A stretch of DNA of 64,000 nt from Candidatus Daviesbacteria bacterium (GTDB lineage: Bacteria; Patescibacteria; Microgenomatia; Daviesbacterales; UBA10151): positions 1 to 64,000 of the forward strand of contig JAUSHE010000014.1 in assembly GCA_030648435.1 (NCBI GenBank). Direction: 5' to 3'. Below the pieces are notes generated by a model, which worked only from the letters and a program-made list of their open reading frames with translations, had not been told where the DNA came from and made no database searches. Position 1 is the stretch's first letter. Each line of letters starts with the position of its first letter. The translations under genes and the position numbers were made by a program. Below are positions 32,745-42,175 of this stretch, piece by piece.

Positions 32745-33547
32745 TGTTAAGCGTTATAATAATTACCAAAAACGAAGAGGAAAGGATTAAGGCCTGCCTG
32801 GAATCAGTTAAATGGGCTGATGAAATCATAGTCGTTGATAATGGTTCTGGGGATAATACTCTGAAAATAGCTAAGCAATACACCAATAAGATATTTAAGG
32901 TCAATTTTGAAGATTTCTCGGCATGGAGAAATGAGGCTTTTCAAAAATCATCCGGAGATTGGATTCTTTTTGTAGATCCTGATGAAAGAATACTTGAGCC
33001 TTTAAAAAATGAAATAACAGAGATTATTAAAGCTTCTGATTTTTCAGCCTATGCAATATCGCGCAAAAATATAATTTTTGGAAAGGAAGTAAGATATGGT
33101 CCTTTCTGGCCTGATTGGGTAATAAGATTGATTAAGAAAAGAGATTTTGAGGGATGGGTTGGCAAAGTACACGAGTACCCCAAATTTAAAGGAACGCTAG
33201 GTTACAGCAAAAATTCACTGCTGCATTTAACTCACCGCAACCTTGATCAAATAGTGCTTAAAAGTCTTGCATGGTCGAAGATTGATGCCAGTCTGCGGTT
33301 TGACGCGAATCATCCGAGAATGTCCGGATGGCGGTTTTTGAGGATATTTATCAGTGAGATATTTAATCAGGGAATTGTGCGCAGAGGTTTTCTCAGTGGA
33401 ACAATAGGAATTATAGACTGTTTATTACAAGTCTTTAGCTTCTATATGACTTATGTAAGACTATGGGAGATGCAACAGGGGAAATCTCTGGACAGCGCTT
33501 ACGATGATATAGATAAAAAACTTCTTGAAAGTAATTTCAGATACTAA
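32744..33547 (+). CDS. WaaE-like family 2 glycosyltransferase, copy 2
   Basis: This 267-residue paralogue of the preceding protein has LSVIIITKNEEERI at 2-15, DEIIVVDNGSGD at about 26-37, the metal-binding DPDE at 78-81, and AISRKNIIFGKEVRYG matching the WaaE block. It would add a sugar to a lipid-linked acceptor on the cytoplasmic face. AGGAG lies 5 bases before the ATG, one of the few clear Shine-Dalgarno sites in the window. It overlaps its neighbours by one base on each side, so the three genes at 31860-34638 are probably translated together. Confidence 0.86.
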   Translation: MLSVIIITKNEEERIKACLESVKWADEIIVVDNGSGDNTLKIAKQYTNKIFKVNFEDFSAWRNEAFQKSSGDWILFVDPDERILEPLKNEITEIIKASDFSAYAISRKNIIFGKEVRYGPFWPDWVIRLIKKRDFEGWVGKVHEYPKFKGTLGYSKNSLLHLTHRNLDQIVLKSLAWSKIDASLRFDANHPRMSGWRFLRIFISEIFNQGIVRRGFLSGTIGIIDCLLQVFSFYMTYVRLWEMQQGKSLDSAYDDIDKKLLESNFRY

Positions 33548-34638
33548 TGAAAGTCGCAATTTATTCCCCATACCTAGATACTTTTGGTGGAGGAGAAAAA
33601 TATATGATGACTATTGCTGAGGTGTTGTCATCGGATAATGAAGTAGAAATTTTATTGGATAAACACCTTCTTGGTTTGGGAGCAGACTATTTAAAGCAGG
33701 AGTTATCACAAAGATTTGATCTAAATCTTAAAAAAACAAATTTTATAAAAAGTCCGCTGGGAGCAGGTTCGAATATCCTGGATAGAACCTTTTTTTTAAG
33801 AAAATATGATTTACTTTTCTATTTAACAGACGGAAGCATCTTTTATCCTACTGCCGGAAAAAACGTTTTACATATTCAATCTCCGTTAGTAGGGCAACCT
33901 GCAAAAAGTGTTTGGGGAAAACTTAAACTTAAAGGTTGGAATCTAATTATTTACAATTCAAACTTTACAAAAATTAATGCGGAGAGAAACTGGCCAACTA
34001 AATCAATGGTAATTTATCCCCCGGTTGATGTCGAGAAAATAAAACCTAAAAATAAGAAAAAATACATACTATCTGTAGGTAGATTTTTTGGTTATCTGAA
34101 AGATAAAAAGCAAGATATTCTAATCAAAACTTTTAGGGAACTTTATGAAGAAGGCAAAACCAATGAGTGGAGTTTACATTTGGCCGGAGCAGCTTCGGAG
34201 GGTGACCAGGCTTATCTTAAGGATTTAAAGAAATCAGCTCAAGGTTTGCCTATATTTTTTTATCCGAATATCAATCATGATAAATTAATTAGATTGTATG
34301 GTGAATCATCTATTTACTGGCATGCTTCGGGGTTTAAAGAGGATGATCCCGCGAAGATGGAACATTTCGGTATATCTACAGTTGAAGCAATGGCGGCGGG
34401 ATGTGTGCCAATTGTGATAAATAGAGGGGGACAGGCAGAAACTGTCCAAGACGGCAAAAACGGTTTATTATGGAATTCGCTGGAGGATATGAAAAAACTA
34501 ACGGTTTCGTTAATTTCCGATCAACTTTTAATGAATAAATTATCAAAAGGCTGCAGACTTACAAGTCAAAGATTTTCCAAAGCTAAATTTGAAAAAGAAA
34601 TTATCAAATTAGTGAAAATGGATAATGAATTTATTTAA
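33547..34638 (+). CDS. Family 4 glycosyltransferase (ALG2/ALG11-like GT-B)
   Basis: This 363-residue GT-B enzyme has the N-terminal glycine loop DTFGGGEKYM (about 11-20), the ILSVGRFF strand that opens the second domain, and the retaining GT4 motif MEHFGISTVEAMAAG near residues 271-285 with the Glu-x7-Glu pattern. HASGFKEDDP before it recalls ALG11-type enzymes. It would elongate a lipid-linked oligosaccharide in the cytoplasm from a nucleotide sugar. It follows two WaaE-like genes with one-base overlap and overlaps the next GT-C gene by 14 bases. Confidence 0.88.
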   Translation: MKVAIYSPYLDTFGGGEKYMMTIAEVLSSDNEVEILLDKHLLGLGADYLKQELSQRFDLNLKKTNFIKSPLGAGSNILDRTFFLRKYDLLFYLTDGSIFYPTAGKNVLHIQSPLVGQPAKSVWGKLKLKGWNLIIYNSNFTKINAERNWPTKSMVIYPPVDVEKIKPKNKKKYILSVGRFFGYLKDKKQDILIKTFRELYEEGKTNEWSLHLAGAASEGDQAYLKDLKKSAQGLPIFFYPNINHDKLIRLYGESSIYWHASGFKEDDPAKMEHFGISTVEAMAAGCVPIVINRGGQAETVQDGKNGLLWNSLEDMKKLTVSLISDQLLMNKLSKGCRLTSQRFSKAKFEKEIIKLVKMDNEFI

Positions 34639-35878
34639 AAAAAATATATTTTGGGTAATAAATATAATTTTATTAAGCTCAATTTTTAGAGTTTTTTTAC
34701 TTGATTTAGTTGAATTCAAATCTGATGAGGCAATAACTGTTTATCAGATGATTCAATTTTTCGATAGCCCGCATTTGATTGAACGGGGTTTGATTTCAGG
34801 TACAGGTGTATATAATTTCCCATTATTTAGTTATTTAATGATTCCGCTTTCGTTATGGTCCCGCGACCCTATGATTTTAAGCGGGGTAATAGCGGTAATT
34901 AATAGTTTACTAATAGGGGCATTCTTTTTATTCGTTAGAAGATACTACAATTTAATGACAGCTGTCTTTTCATCTCTTCTTTTAGCGTTTTCCCCATGGG
35001 GAGTAATTTTTTCCCGCAAAATTTGGGCCCAGGATCTAATTTTCTTACTTTTTATTCCTTTTTTATGGTTGCTGCATGAGTTGATTTTGAAAAAGAATTC
35101 AAAAGTTATTTTTCCTTTGTTTATACTTCTTGCTTTATTGATACAGCTTCATGGATCAGGATTATTTTTATTTGCGGTAACTATAATAATTTTTCTTATT
35201 ATGCGGATAAGAACAAATCCCGGAAGAGCTATCTGTGGATTTTTTGTAGGTTTAATACCAATTGTTCCATATATTGTTTTTCAGCTTGGTTCTATACCTT
35301 CCTGCCCGGATTGTGAGGCTTTTATGAAGTACCAGCAATCCATCCGTTCAGTTGACTTTAATAATCTGTTTCGTCCTTTCCAAATAATTAGCGGTTTAGG
35401 CTATCATTTTGTTTTAGGAAAAAATTATTCAGACTTTATTGCTATTTATCCGGTTATTAACCAATTAAAATATATTTTTACTCTTGGTGGCCTAGGAATC
35501 TTGGCAGGATTATTTTTTGTTTTCTTTAAAAAACAAAAAAATATTTTTCTTGTGATTTATTTTATTTCTATTCCACTTTTGTATTTTATTACAAAAACAA
35601 GTGCCTATATGCATTATTTTGTTATTATATTACCAATAAGTGTGCTTTTGTTTGCTATCTTTGTAACTGAGACCTATTCTTTTGTTAAGAAGAGATTTCT
35701 AAAGGTTTTAACAATAGGAATTTTTCTAATATTTTTAGGTTCCAACATCTTATTCATTTATTTCTTTAATAGCTTTTTGTACAATAAAAAAGATATCGAA
35801 GGGGATTATGGACCAATATACTTCTTAACCCGGGATCGTATTGAAAAAGGCATGAAAAATGACTCAATACTTAAATAA
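34625..35878 (+). CDS. GT39-like GT-C membrane glycosyltransferase
   Basis: This 417-residue polytopic protein has FKSDEAITVYQMI at about 31-43, the acidic pair of PMT-like enzymes in the first outer loop, then SPWGVIFSRKIW and about ten membrane segments. It is shorter than the other GT39-like proteins here and has little soluble C-terminal domain, ending soon after the last membrane segment. A Cys-Pro-Asp-Cys pair (IPSCPDCEAF) in an outer loop is unusual in this group. It overlaps both neighbours. Donor and acceptor are unknown. Confidence 0.78.
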   Translation: MNLFKKNIFWVINIILLSSIFRVFLLDLVEFKSDEAITVYQMIQFFDSPHLIERGLISGTGVYNFPLFSYLMIPLSLWSRDPMILSGVIAVINSLLIGAFFLFVRRYYNLMTAVFSSLLLAFSPWGVIFSRKIWAQDLIFLLFIPFLWLLHELILKKNSKVIFPLFILLALLIQLHGSGLFLFAVTIIIFLIMRIRTNPGRAICGFFVGLIPIVPYIVFQLGSIPSCPDCEAFMKYQQSIRSVDFNNLFRPFQIISGLGYHFVLGKNYSDFIAIYPVINQLKYIFTLGGLGILAGLFFVFFKKQKNIFLVIYFISIPLLYFITKTSAYMHYFVIILPISVLLFAIFVTETYSFVKKRFLKVLTIGIFLIFLGSNILFIYFFNSFLYNKKDIEGDYGPIYFLTRDRIEKGMKNDSILK

Positions 35879-37343
35879 ACTAAAAAAAATTACTGGACGG
35901 AGATCATTTCATGTGTTGATTTTCTTTTTGGTTTTAATTTTTACTTTCATTTTACGGACGCACAATTTCGACCGTTTCCCCGTAATGGGTCATTTGGAAG
36001 AACAAATGTTTGCCTGGGCAGGAATTCATCTTATTGAGAGGGGCATACCTAGAGCATGGACTTCCTTAGATTTTCCGGAGAGGGCAGTTGTTTATAAAGG
36101 CGCGGTTTCTTACAACGGAGGGGATCCTGTTGTGCATGTTAAGTTAGTCGAACCGTGGCTTGAGCATCCGCCGCTTTTTTCTCTTTTGGTAGGGGAGTTT
36201 GCTCATCTATATAAAGCTAACAGGGACGATGTTGTTCCCACTTCTTTTATAAGAACTCCTTTAATGATTGCTGCGCTATTAGTTTCTATAATGATCTTTC
36301 TTGTTGCCAGACTAATATCAGGTTATTGGAGCGGCATTTTAGCGATGCTTATTTATGGCGTAACGCCTATTTTGGTTCTTGGTTCGAGACTGGCTGTTCC
36401 GGAAAATATAATAGCACTTCTTTATATTGCGGTTATTTATTTACTTATCAAATTTCAGCTTCATCAAAAATTTAGGTTTTTACTCACAATTCCTTTATTG
36501 GTGGGCATAGCAGGACTTTCTAAAGCTACCGGTTTTTTCATTATATTTCTGGCAATTTATACTGTTTTGATAAAGCAGAAATATAAATACGCCCTTTACC
36601 TTTTTGCGGCAATATTGCCCTTTATTGCCCTGTTTTTTGCTTACGGTCTTTATTTTGATCCGGAGATTTTTTGGCGAATTAATGCTATTCAGTCATCCCG
36701 TCCGGTAGGTTTTGCGTCTTTGGGTTGGTTTTTTGTTTCGCCTGCTTTTGATATTAATGAATTGCTAGACGGTTGGTTTATCTTTTTACTTCTTTCGGCA
36801 GCATTTTTCCTTTTTTCTCCTCTTTCGGGTCTAAAAAGATTTATAAGTTTGGCTTTTGTTTTTTGGATAGCCGTAGTAATGTTTTCAGGAGGGGAGGCAG
36901 ACTTGCTTCCCTGGTACAGGTATCCTGCGTATCCGTTACTTGCGATCTTAGGAGCCTGGGGTTTGCAAGTTTTAGTTAAACGTGCTGATCTTTTTGCCAC
37001 ATTTCTCATAGCGGGTTTGTTTCTGGGAGGCAGAACGCTGTTGGTTAACGCTTTCCGTCCCAATGTATCTCCGATGAATTTCAGGATTATTTTTTCTTTA
37101 CTTATGTTGCCGTCTCTTTTAAATTCGATTTTTACCCGATCTTATTTGGAAAAAATAAATAAACTGTTTCTAATACTGATTATTGCAGTCGGCATGTATT
37201 TCAATATTATCTATATATATAACGTTTTTGAATTAAAGTGCGAAAGTAAGACTTGCGCTTTTGGGCCTACAACGAAGCTATCCACCGTTAATTTTCCGTT
37301 TTTCTGGCGTTGGTTTGTTTTGGGTGAGCCCACATTAAAGTAA
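35859..37343 (+). CDS. GT39-like GT-C protein with altered acidic motif
   Basis: This 494-residue polytopic protein has the GT39 layout, with first outer-loop motif GHLEEQMFAWAG (about 42-53). The family usually has Asp-Glu here; this copy has Glu-Glu. An outer loop then carries VEPWLEHPPLFSLLVGEFAHL, matching the PMT_2 HPP block, and LGSRLAVPENIIALLYI follows. About eleven membrane segments and a short tail are seen. It overlaps the upstream gene by 20 bases. It may still be active, because the second acidic residue is kept. Donor and acceptor are unknown. Confidence 0.75.
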   Translation: MTQYLNKLKKITGRRSFHVLIFFLVLIFTFILRTHNFDRFPVMGHLEEQMFAWAGIHLIERGIPRAWTSLDFPERAVVYKGAVSYNGGDPVVHVKLVEPWLEHPPLFSLLVGEFAHLYKANRDDVVPTSFIRTPLMIAALLVSIMIFLVARLISGYWSGILAMLIYGVTPILVLGSRLAVPENIIALLYIAVIYLLIKFQLHQKFRFLLTIPLLVGIAGLSKATGFFIIFLAIYTVLIKQKYKYALYLFAAILPFIALFFAYGLYFDPEIFWRINAIQSSRPVGFASLGWFFVSPAFDINELLDGWFIFLLLSAAFFLFSPLSGLKRFISLAFVFWIAVVMFSGGEADLLPWYRYPAYPLLAILGAWGLQVLVKRADLFATFLIAGLFLGGRTLLVNAFRPNVSPMNFRIIFSLLMLPSLLNSIFTRSYLEKINKLFLILIIAVGMYFNIIYIYNVFELKCESKTCAFGPTTKLSTVNFPFFWRWFVLGEPTLK

Positions 37344-37346
37344 AAA

Positions 37347-38960
37347 ATGTATAAAAAAGTAAATATCTTTTCGTTTTGTTTAATTCTGCTGGTAGCTTTC
37401 TTTTTAAGATTCTATCAGATTAATAATATCCCGCCGTCTTTAAACTGGGATGAAGTGTCAATTGGCTATAATGCTTATTCAATATTGAAGACCGGTAGAG
37501 ATGAGTGGGGACAATTTTTGCCTTTAAGTTTCAGGGCTTTTGGGGATTATAAATTACCGCTTTATATTTATCTTGATGCGCCGTTTGTGGCGCTTTTGGG
37601 TCTGACTGAAGCGGCAGTCAGGTTGCCTTCGGTACTTTCAGGAATGGGAGTTGTTGTTCTTGTTTTTCTGATACTAAAAGAATTAACTAAAAGTTTTTAC
37701 CTTTCTCTTTGGGGAATGTTTATCAGTGCTACTTTGCCATGGCTGGTGGTCTTTTCCCGTATCGCACTTGAGGCAAATCTGGCTTTGTTTTTAACCACAG
37801 CATCGTTCTATCTATTATTGCTTGCACGCAGAAAAAAAATATTACTGTTTTTTTCTGCAGTTTTGTTGGGATTATCAATTTTTTCTTATAACAGCAGTAG
37901 GGTATTAGTTATTCTGTTTTTGTTGCTTGGTATTGTATTTTACAGAAACTTTAAAAAGAAAGAAATACTTTTACCGTTAGTTATTATAATAATATTTATT
38001 CTGATTGCCTTTTTTCAGGCGGTTACGGTAGATTCGGGAGCAAGATATAAATGGACAACTATTTTGGATGAAGGGGCGATCACAAGAATCAATCAGCTCC
38101 GTGGACTCTCCGGTTTGCCGTCGCTCCTTAATCAGTTGATTCATAATAAAGCGACATATTTTATAACAGAGGCCTCAAAAAATTATATCTATCATTTTGA
38201 TCCGTACTTTTTGTTTATAAACGGAGGGTCGAATTTTCAATTTTCTATTCCCGGTTCAGGTCAGATTTATTTAAGTTTGTTGCCTTTGATTGTATTGGGA
38301 ATATGGAAGATGATGTGTGAGCGAAAAGGATGGCAGTTGTTTATACTTGGGTGGCTTCTTATTTCGCCAATCCCAGGGGCTATTACAAGGGACGCACCTC
38401 ATTCTTTAAGGGCAATTTTTATGACCGTGCCGTTAGTTTTAATTGCAGTTATGGGAATAAAACGGATTCAGGATTCTATATCCGGCAAAATTTTTATTTT
38501 GTTAACTATTTTAATGGTGCTGTTATTATCGATTAGTGCTTTTGTTTTCTGGCAAAACTATGGTAATGATTATCAGAAAAATTATTCATGGTCATGGCAG
38601 TACGGATATAAACAGGTTATGGAATTTGTTCATACCAATGGGAATAATTACGATAGGATTATTTTTACAAAAAGATATGGTGAACCACACGAATTCCTGC
38701 TTTTCTATTTACAATATGATCCCTTAAAGTATCAAACTAATGAAACCTTAATAAGATATGAGCGGTCGGATTGGTTTTGGGTAGACAGGTTTGATAAGTT
38801 TGAATTTATTAATGATTGGGAGATTAAAGATAAGGTTTTAGGCGCAAATAATACTCTCTTAATCACCAGTCCGGGTAATTATCCAATAGGATCTCAGGTT
38901 TTAGAAACAATCAAATTTTTGGACGGGAAAGCCGCCTTTGACATAGCAGCAGTGAACTAG
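37347..38960 (+). CDS. ArnT/PMT_2-like GT-C glycosyltransferase, tandem copy 1
   Basis: This 537-residue polytopic protein has NWDEVSIGYNAYSILKTGRD at about 31-50 with the Asp-Glu pair in the first outer loop, then FRAFGDYKLPLYIY and LPWLVVFSRIALEAN. About ten membrane segments are followed by a soluble outer domain of about 130 residues. It is the first of three adjacent paralogues (37347, 38979, 40583) that share the GYNAY block, and it also resembles the protein at 30173. It would transfer a sugar from polyprenyl phosphate. It starts 3 bases after the upstream stop. Confidence 0.84.
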   Translation: MYKKVNIFSFCLILLVAFFLRFYQINNIPPSLNWDEVSIGYNAYSILKTGRDEWGQFLPLSFRAFGDYKLPLYIYLDAPFVALLGLTEAAVRLPSVLSGMGVVVLVFLILKELTKSFYLSLWGMFISATLPWLVVFSRIALEANLALFLTTASFYLLLLARRKKILLFFSAVLLGLSIFSYNSSRVLVILFLLLGIVFYRNFKKKEILLPLVIIIIFILIAFFQAVTVDSGARYKWTTILDEGAITRINQLRGLSGLPSLLNQLIHNKATYFITEASKNYIYHFDPYFLFINGGSNFQFSIPGSGQIYLSLLPLIVLGIWKMMCERKGWQLFILGWLLISPIPGAITRDAPHSLRAIFMTVPLVLIAVMGIKRIQDSISGKIFILLTILMVLLLSISAFVFWQNYGNDYQKNYSWSWQYGYKQVMEFVHTNGNNYDRIIFTKRYGEPHEFLLFYLQYDPLKYQTNETLIRYERSDWFWVDRFDKFEFINDWEIKDKVLGANNTLLITSPGNYPIGSQVLETIKFLDGKAAFDIAAVN

Positions 38961-38966
38961 CTAAAG

Positions 38967-38972
38967 TATAAT
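38967..38972 (+). promoter_or_regulatory. -10 box before the second tandem ArnT-like gene
   Basis: An exact TATAAT in the 18-base gap ends exactly 6 bases before the ATG at 38979, predicting transcription from the start codon itself. No strong -35 is seen in the preceding coding sequence. Confidence 0.5.
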
Positions 38973-38978
38973 TAAAGT

Positions 38979-40586
38979 ATGAGGATTTTAGTAGGGATTT
39001 TTATATTAGGTTTCATTTTAAGAGTTATTCTATTGGATGTTGCACCTCCCGGGTTTAATGCCGATGAGGCGGCATTGGGTTATAATGCATATTCTTTACT
39101 TCAGACCGGTAAAGATGAATGGGGAGCCAGTTTCCCGCTTGTTTTTAGGTCTTTTTCCGATTATAAACCAGGACTTTATGTTTATCTGGCGCTTCCTTTT
39201 GTTGCAGTACTTGGACTTTCAGAATTCGCAGTTAGATTGCCATCTATTTTGCTGGGAACTTTTTCGATAGTTCTTATTTATTTTCTTGCACAAGAGCTGT
39301 TCAAAAAAGAAACTGTGGCACTAGCTTGCGCCTTTCTTTTGGCTATTTCTCCCTGGCACATACATTTTTCAAGAGGTGCCTGGGAAGCTAATGTAGCTAC
39401 GTTTTTTATTCTTTTAGGAGTTTACTCTTTTATTAAATTTTTTAGGGATAAACGCTTTTTATGGGTCTCTGTAATATCCTTTATTGCTTCAATGTATGCT
39501 TATCAAGGCCCAAGGATTGTAGTGCCTGTATTAGTTCTGTTACTTGTGATTTTCTATTTTAGAAGATTAAGTTTAAAGAAAAATATTTCGGTAATAGTAT
39601 TTGCCGTTATTTTATTATTGCCAATGTTTTTTATTTTAATTAGCTCGGCTGGTTTAGCAAGATTTCAAGGCGTATCAATATTTTCTGATAAGGGTCCGTT
39701 AAACCGCATCAACGAGGAAAGGGGCGAACATTCAGATGGATCAGTTTTAAGTAGAATCTTTCATAATAAAGTAGAGGCTTATACAAGTGACTTTTTAAAT
39801 CATTATCTTGATCATTTTGATCCTAATTTTCTTTTTACTGCAGGTGATCCACTCAAAAGAAATGGAATTCCTGATATTGGGCAGATGTATTTCTTCGAAA
39901 TAGTTACATTTCTTGCCGGATTATATTTTTTGCTGAAGAATAGATTTGAAAATACAAAAATAATCCTTCTTTGGTTGATGGTAGCTCCTTTAGCTTCCTC
40001 TTTGACTTTTCAAACGCCACATGCCATAAGGGCACATAATATGGTTATTCCGCTGACCTTAATTTCTGGTTTGGGGCTCGGTATGTTATGGGAGAGCGTA
40101 TTTAAACTGCGCTGGTATATAAGAAATCTGTTATTAGGTACAGTAGTTTTAACCGTATGTATTTCTTTGGCAGTTTTTTTAGACAGATATTTCGTACATT
40201 CCCCAAAGAAATATGCGCTTGAGTGGGAATATGGTTTTTCGCAAGCGATTGCATACATTGCTCAGAATAATGATAAATATCAGAAAATTGTTATGACAGA
40301 TAGGTATGATCAACCGTATATACTATTCCTTTTTTATTCTAAGTACGATCCGGCTCAATATCAAAAAGAATATAAAGCAATAGGAGATAATAAGTTTGGT
40401 TTTTCAACGATTAATTCATTTAATAAATATGAATTTAGACCAATAGGGAAAGAAGAGATTGGAAACCATAAAAATACGTTATTTATCGGAACAGAAGAAG
40501 AGATTGGTGAAAAAGGAGATTTATTAAAAATAATTAATTTTCCGAACGACAAACCAGTATTCAAGATAGTAGGCACTCAGAGATGA
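38979..40586 (+). CDS. ArnT/PMT_2-like GT-C glycosyltransferase, tandem copy 2
   Basis: This 535-residue paralogue of the preceding gene has NADEAALGYNAYSLLQTGKD at about 27-46, FRSFSDYKPGLYVY, and SPWHIHFSRGAWEAN. The soluble outer domain begins near residue 405 after the last membrane segment. Sequence blocks are shared with the flanking copies, but identity by eye is moderate, so the duplications are not recent. It has its own candidate -10 box and ends in ATGA overlap with copy 3. Sugar and acceptor are unknown. Confidence 0.84.
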   Translation: MRILVGIFILGFILRVILLDVAPPGFNADEAALGYNAYSLLQTGKDEWGASFPLVFRSFSDYKPGLYVYLALPFVAVLGLSEFAVRLPSILLGTFSIVLIYFLAQELFKKETVALACAFLLAISPWHIHFSRGAWEANVATFFILLGVYSFIKFFRDKRFLWVSVISFIASMYAYQGPRIVVPVLVLLLVIFYFRRLSLKKNISVIVFAVILLLPMFFILISSAGLARFQGVSIFSDKGPLNRINEERGEHSDGSVLSRIFHNKVEAYTSDFLNHYLDHFDPNFLFTAGDPLKRNGIPDIGQMYFFEIVTFLAGLYFLLKNRFENTKIILLWLMVAPLASSLTFQTPHAIRAHNMVIPLTLISGLGLGMLWESVFKLRWYIRNLLLGTVVLTVCISLAVFLDRYFVHSPKKYALEWEYGFSQAIAYIAQNNDKYQKIVMTDRYDQPYILFLFYSKYDPAQYQKEYKAIGDNKFGFSTINSFNKYEFRPIGKEEIGNHKNTLFIGTEEEIGEKGDLLKIINFPNDKPVFKIVGTQR

Positions 40587-42175
40587 CTCCGAGAATAAAG
40601 ATAGTTTTGCTGATAATAATTGTTCTCTCGGCATTTTTGAGGTTGTATAAGCTAAATTCTATACCATCAGCGCTAAATTGGGATGAAGCGGCAGCAGGTT
40701 ATAATGCATATACGATTGCTAATTGGGGAAGAGATGAGGGTGGAAATGTTTTACCTCTTGTTTTCACTTCTTTTTATGACGATAAACATCCTGTTCATAT
40801 CTATATAACTGCTATTTTTGTTAAGCTTTTTGGATTGTCGGATTTTACTGTCAGATTACCTAGCGCTGTAATTGGCATATTTAGTGTTTTGGTAATTTTT
40901 TATTTGGCACGGATTCTTTTCAAAAATAATCTGATAGCATTATTATCTGCTTTGTTTTTAGCTGTTTCCCCGTATCATATACAATTTTCAAGGGGGCTTT
41001 GGGAAGTCAATTTCGCCCTTTTTTTCTTCTTACTGGGCCTATTATTTTTTTTCTTAGCCTTACAGAATAAAAGAAAACTTTTGAGCTTAGCTTTTTTAAG
41101 TTTTGGATTCAGTATTTTTTCTTACCACTCATCAAAGATTGTGGTTCCGATTGTTGTTTTATTGCTGATCCTGTTATATTTTAAGGATTTAAGAAAACTT
41201 TCTTGGAATTTTTATAGCGGGTTATTAATTTTTTTTGTATTTATTACACTACTTTTTATTGATACCAGACTTCTCGGAACGGCGAGAGCTAAACAAACTC
41301 AATTCTCCAGGGATATTATTGAGAAAACTCAAATCTTTCAAAAAACAAATAATTCTTTCCTTGGTGTAGGAGAAATTATCCTTAAACAGTATATAACTCA
41401 TTTTACTCCGCAATATCTTTTTATTTCCGGCGATCAGAGCCCCAGAACTTCTATCAAAGTTATCGGAGAATTCTATAAAATTGATGCATTTTTTATTCTG
41501 GTTGGACTATTTTTTCTGTTGAAAATGAGGTCTAAGGCATCTATGATCATCCTTGCTTGGTTGATATTGGCTCCGATACCTGCCAGTCTGGTTAAAGGCG
41601 CTCCCAGCGCCAATAGGGCGGTTTTTATGATGGGGAATTTGCATCTTTTGTCGGCCATAGGTGCAGCTTCCATCGTCGGATTATTTAAACAAAGATTAAG
41701 GATATATATTTTAATAATTATTCTCTTCGTCGTAAGTTTGCAGGTTTATTCCTATACTAATTACTATTTTAATGTTTATCCTTTGAAAGATCCTCATGAA
41801 TGGCAATATGGAATGAAACAAGTAGTGGAATTTGTAAAATTGCATCCGGAGTATAATCAAGTTTATATCACAGATATCCGATCGCAACCGTATATCTTTT
41901 TCCTGTTGTATCTAAAAACTCCATTACCTGAGTTCCTGAATACTGTGGTCTATAATCGTGGTGAAATCAAAAAAACTAGTGTAGTTGCCTATTTTGATAA
42001 ATATTATTTCGGAGGATGGGATCCGATTGAAAGTATGCCTACGCCTGGAGTATTATATGTTTTGAGCCCAAGTCAATATGATGGTTTAAAACACAGATCT
42101 GATTTTGATGTAAAAAAAATTATTCATTTTCCCGATGGGGGAGATGATTTTTTTCTAGTCAGCGCAGAATTATGA
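40583..42175 (+). CDS. ArnT/PMT_2-like GT-C glycosyltransferase, tandem copy 3
   Basis: This 530-residue paralogue of the two preceding proteins has NWDEAAAGYNAYTIANWGRD at about 31-50, FTSFYDDKHPVHIY in the next outer loop, and SPYHIQFSRGLWEVN. About ten membrane segments are followed by a soluble domain from near residue 400. The substitution of KHPVHIY for the usual KxPLYIY suggests a different acceptor or donor. It is joined to both neighbours by ATGA overlaps, the downstream one being a WaaE-like GT2 gene. Confidence 0.84.
   Translation: MTPRIKIVLLIIIVLSAFLRLYKLNSIPSALNWDEAAAGYNAYTIANWGRDEGGNVLPLVFTSFYDDKHPVHIYITAIFVKLFGLSDFTVRLPSAVIGIFSVLVIFYLARILFKNNLIALLSALFLAVSPYHIQFSRGLWEVNFALFFFLLGLLFFFLALQNKRKLLSLAFLSFGFSIFSYHSSKIVVPIVVLLLILLYFKDLRKLSWNFYSGLLIFFVFITLLFIDTRLLGTARAKQTQFSRDIIEKTQIFQKTNNSFLGVGEIILKQYITHFTPQYLFISGDQSPRTSIKVIGEFYKIDAFFILVGLFFLLKMRSKASMIILAWLILAPIPASLVKGAPSANRAVFMMGNLHLLSAIGAASIVGLFKQRLRIYILIIILFVVSLQVYSYTNYYFNVYPLKDPHEWQYGMKQVVEFVKLHPEYNQVYITDIRSQPYIFFLLYLKTPLPEFLNTVVYNRGEIKKTSVVAYFDKYYFGGWDPIESMPTPGVLYVLSPSQYDGLKHRSDFDVKKIIHFPDGGDDFFLVSAEL

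Noticed and set aside
36689..37063. Antisense 124-residue frame on the minus strand
   Set aside because: It lies wholly within the GT39-like gene at 35859, has low-complexity basic composition and no start context; it is a shadow of the real gene.
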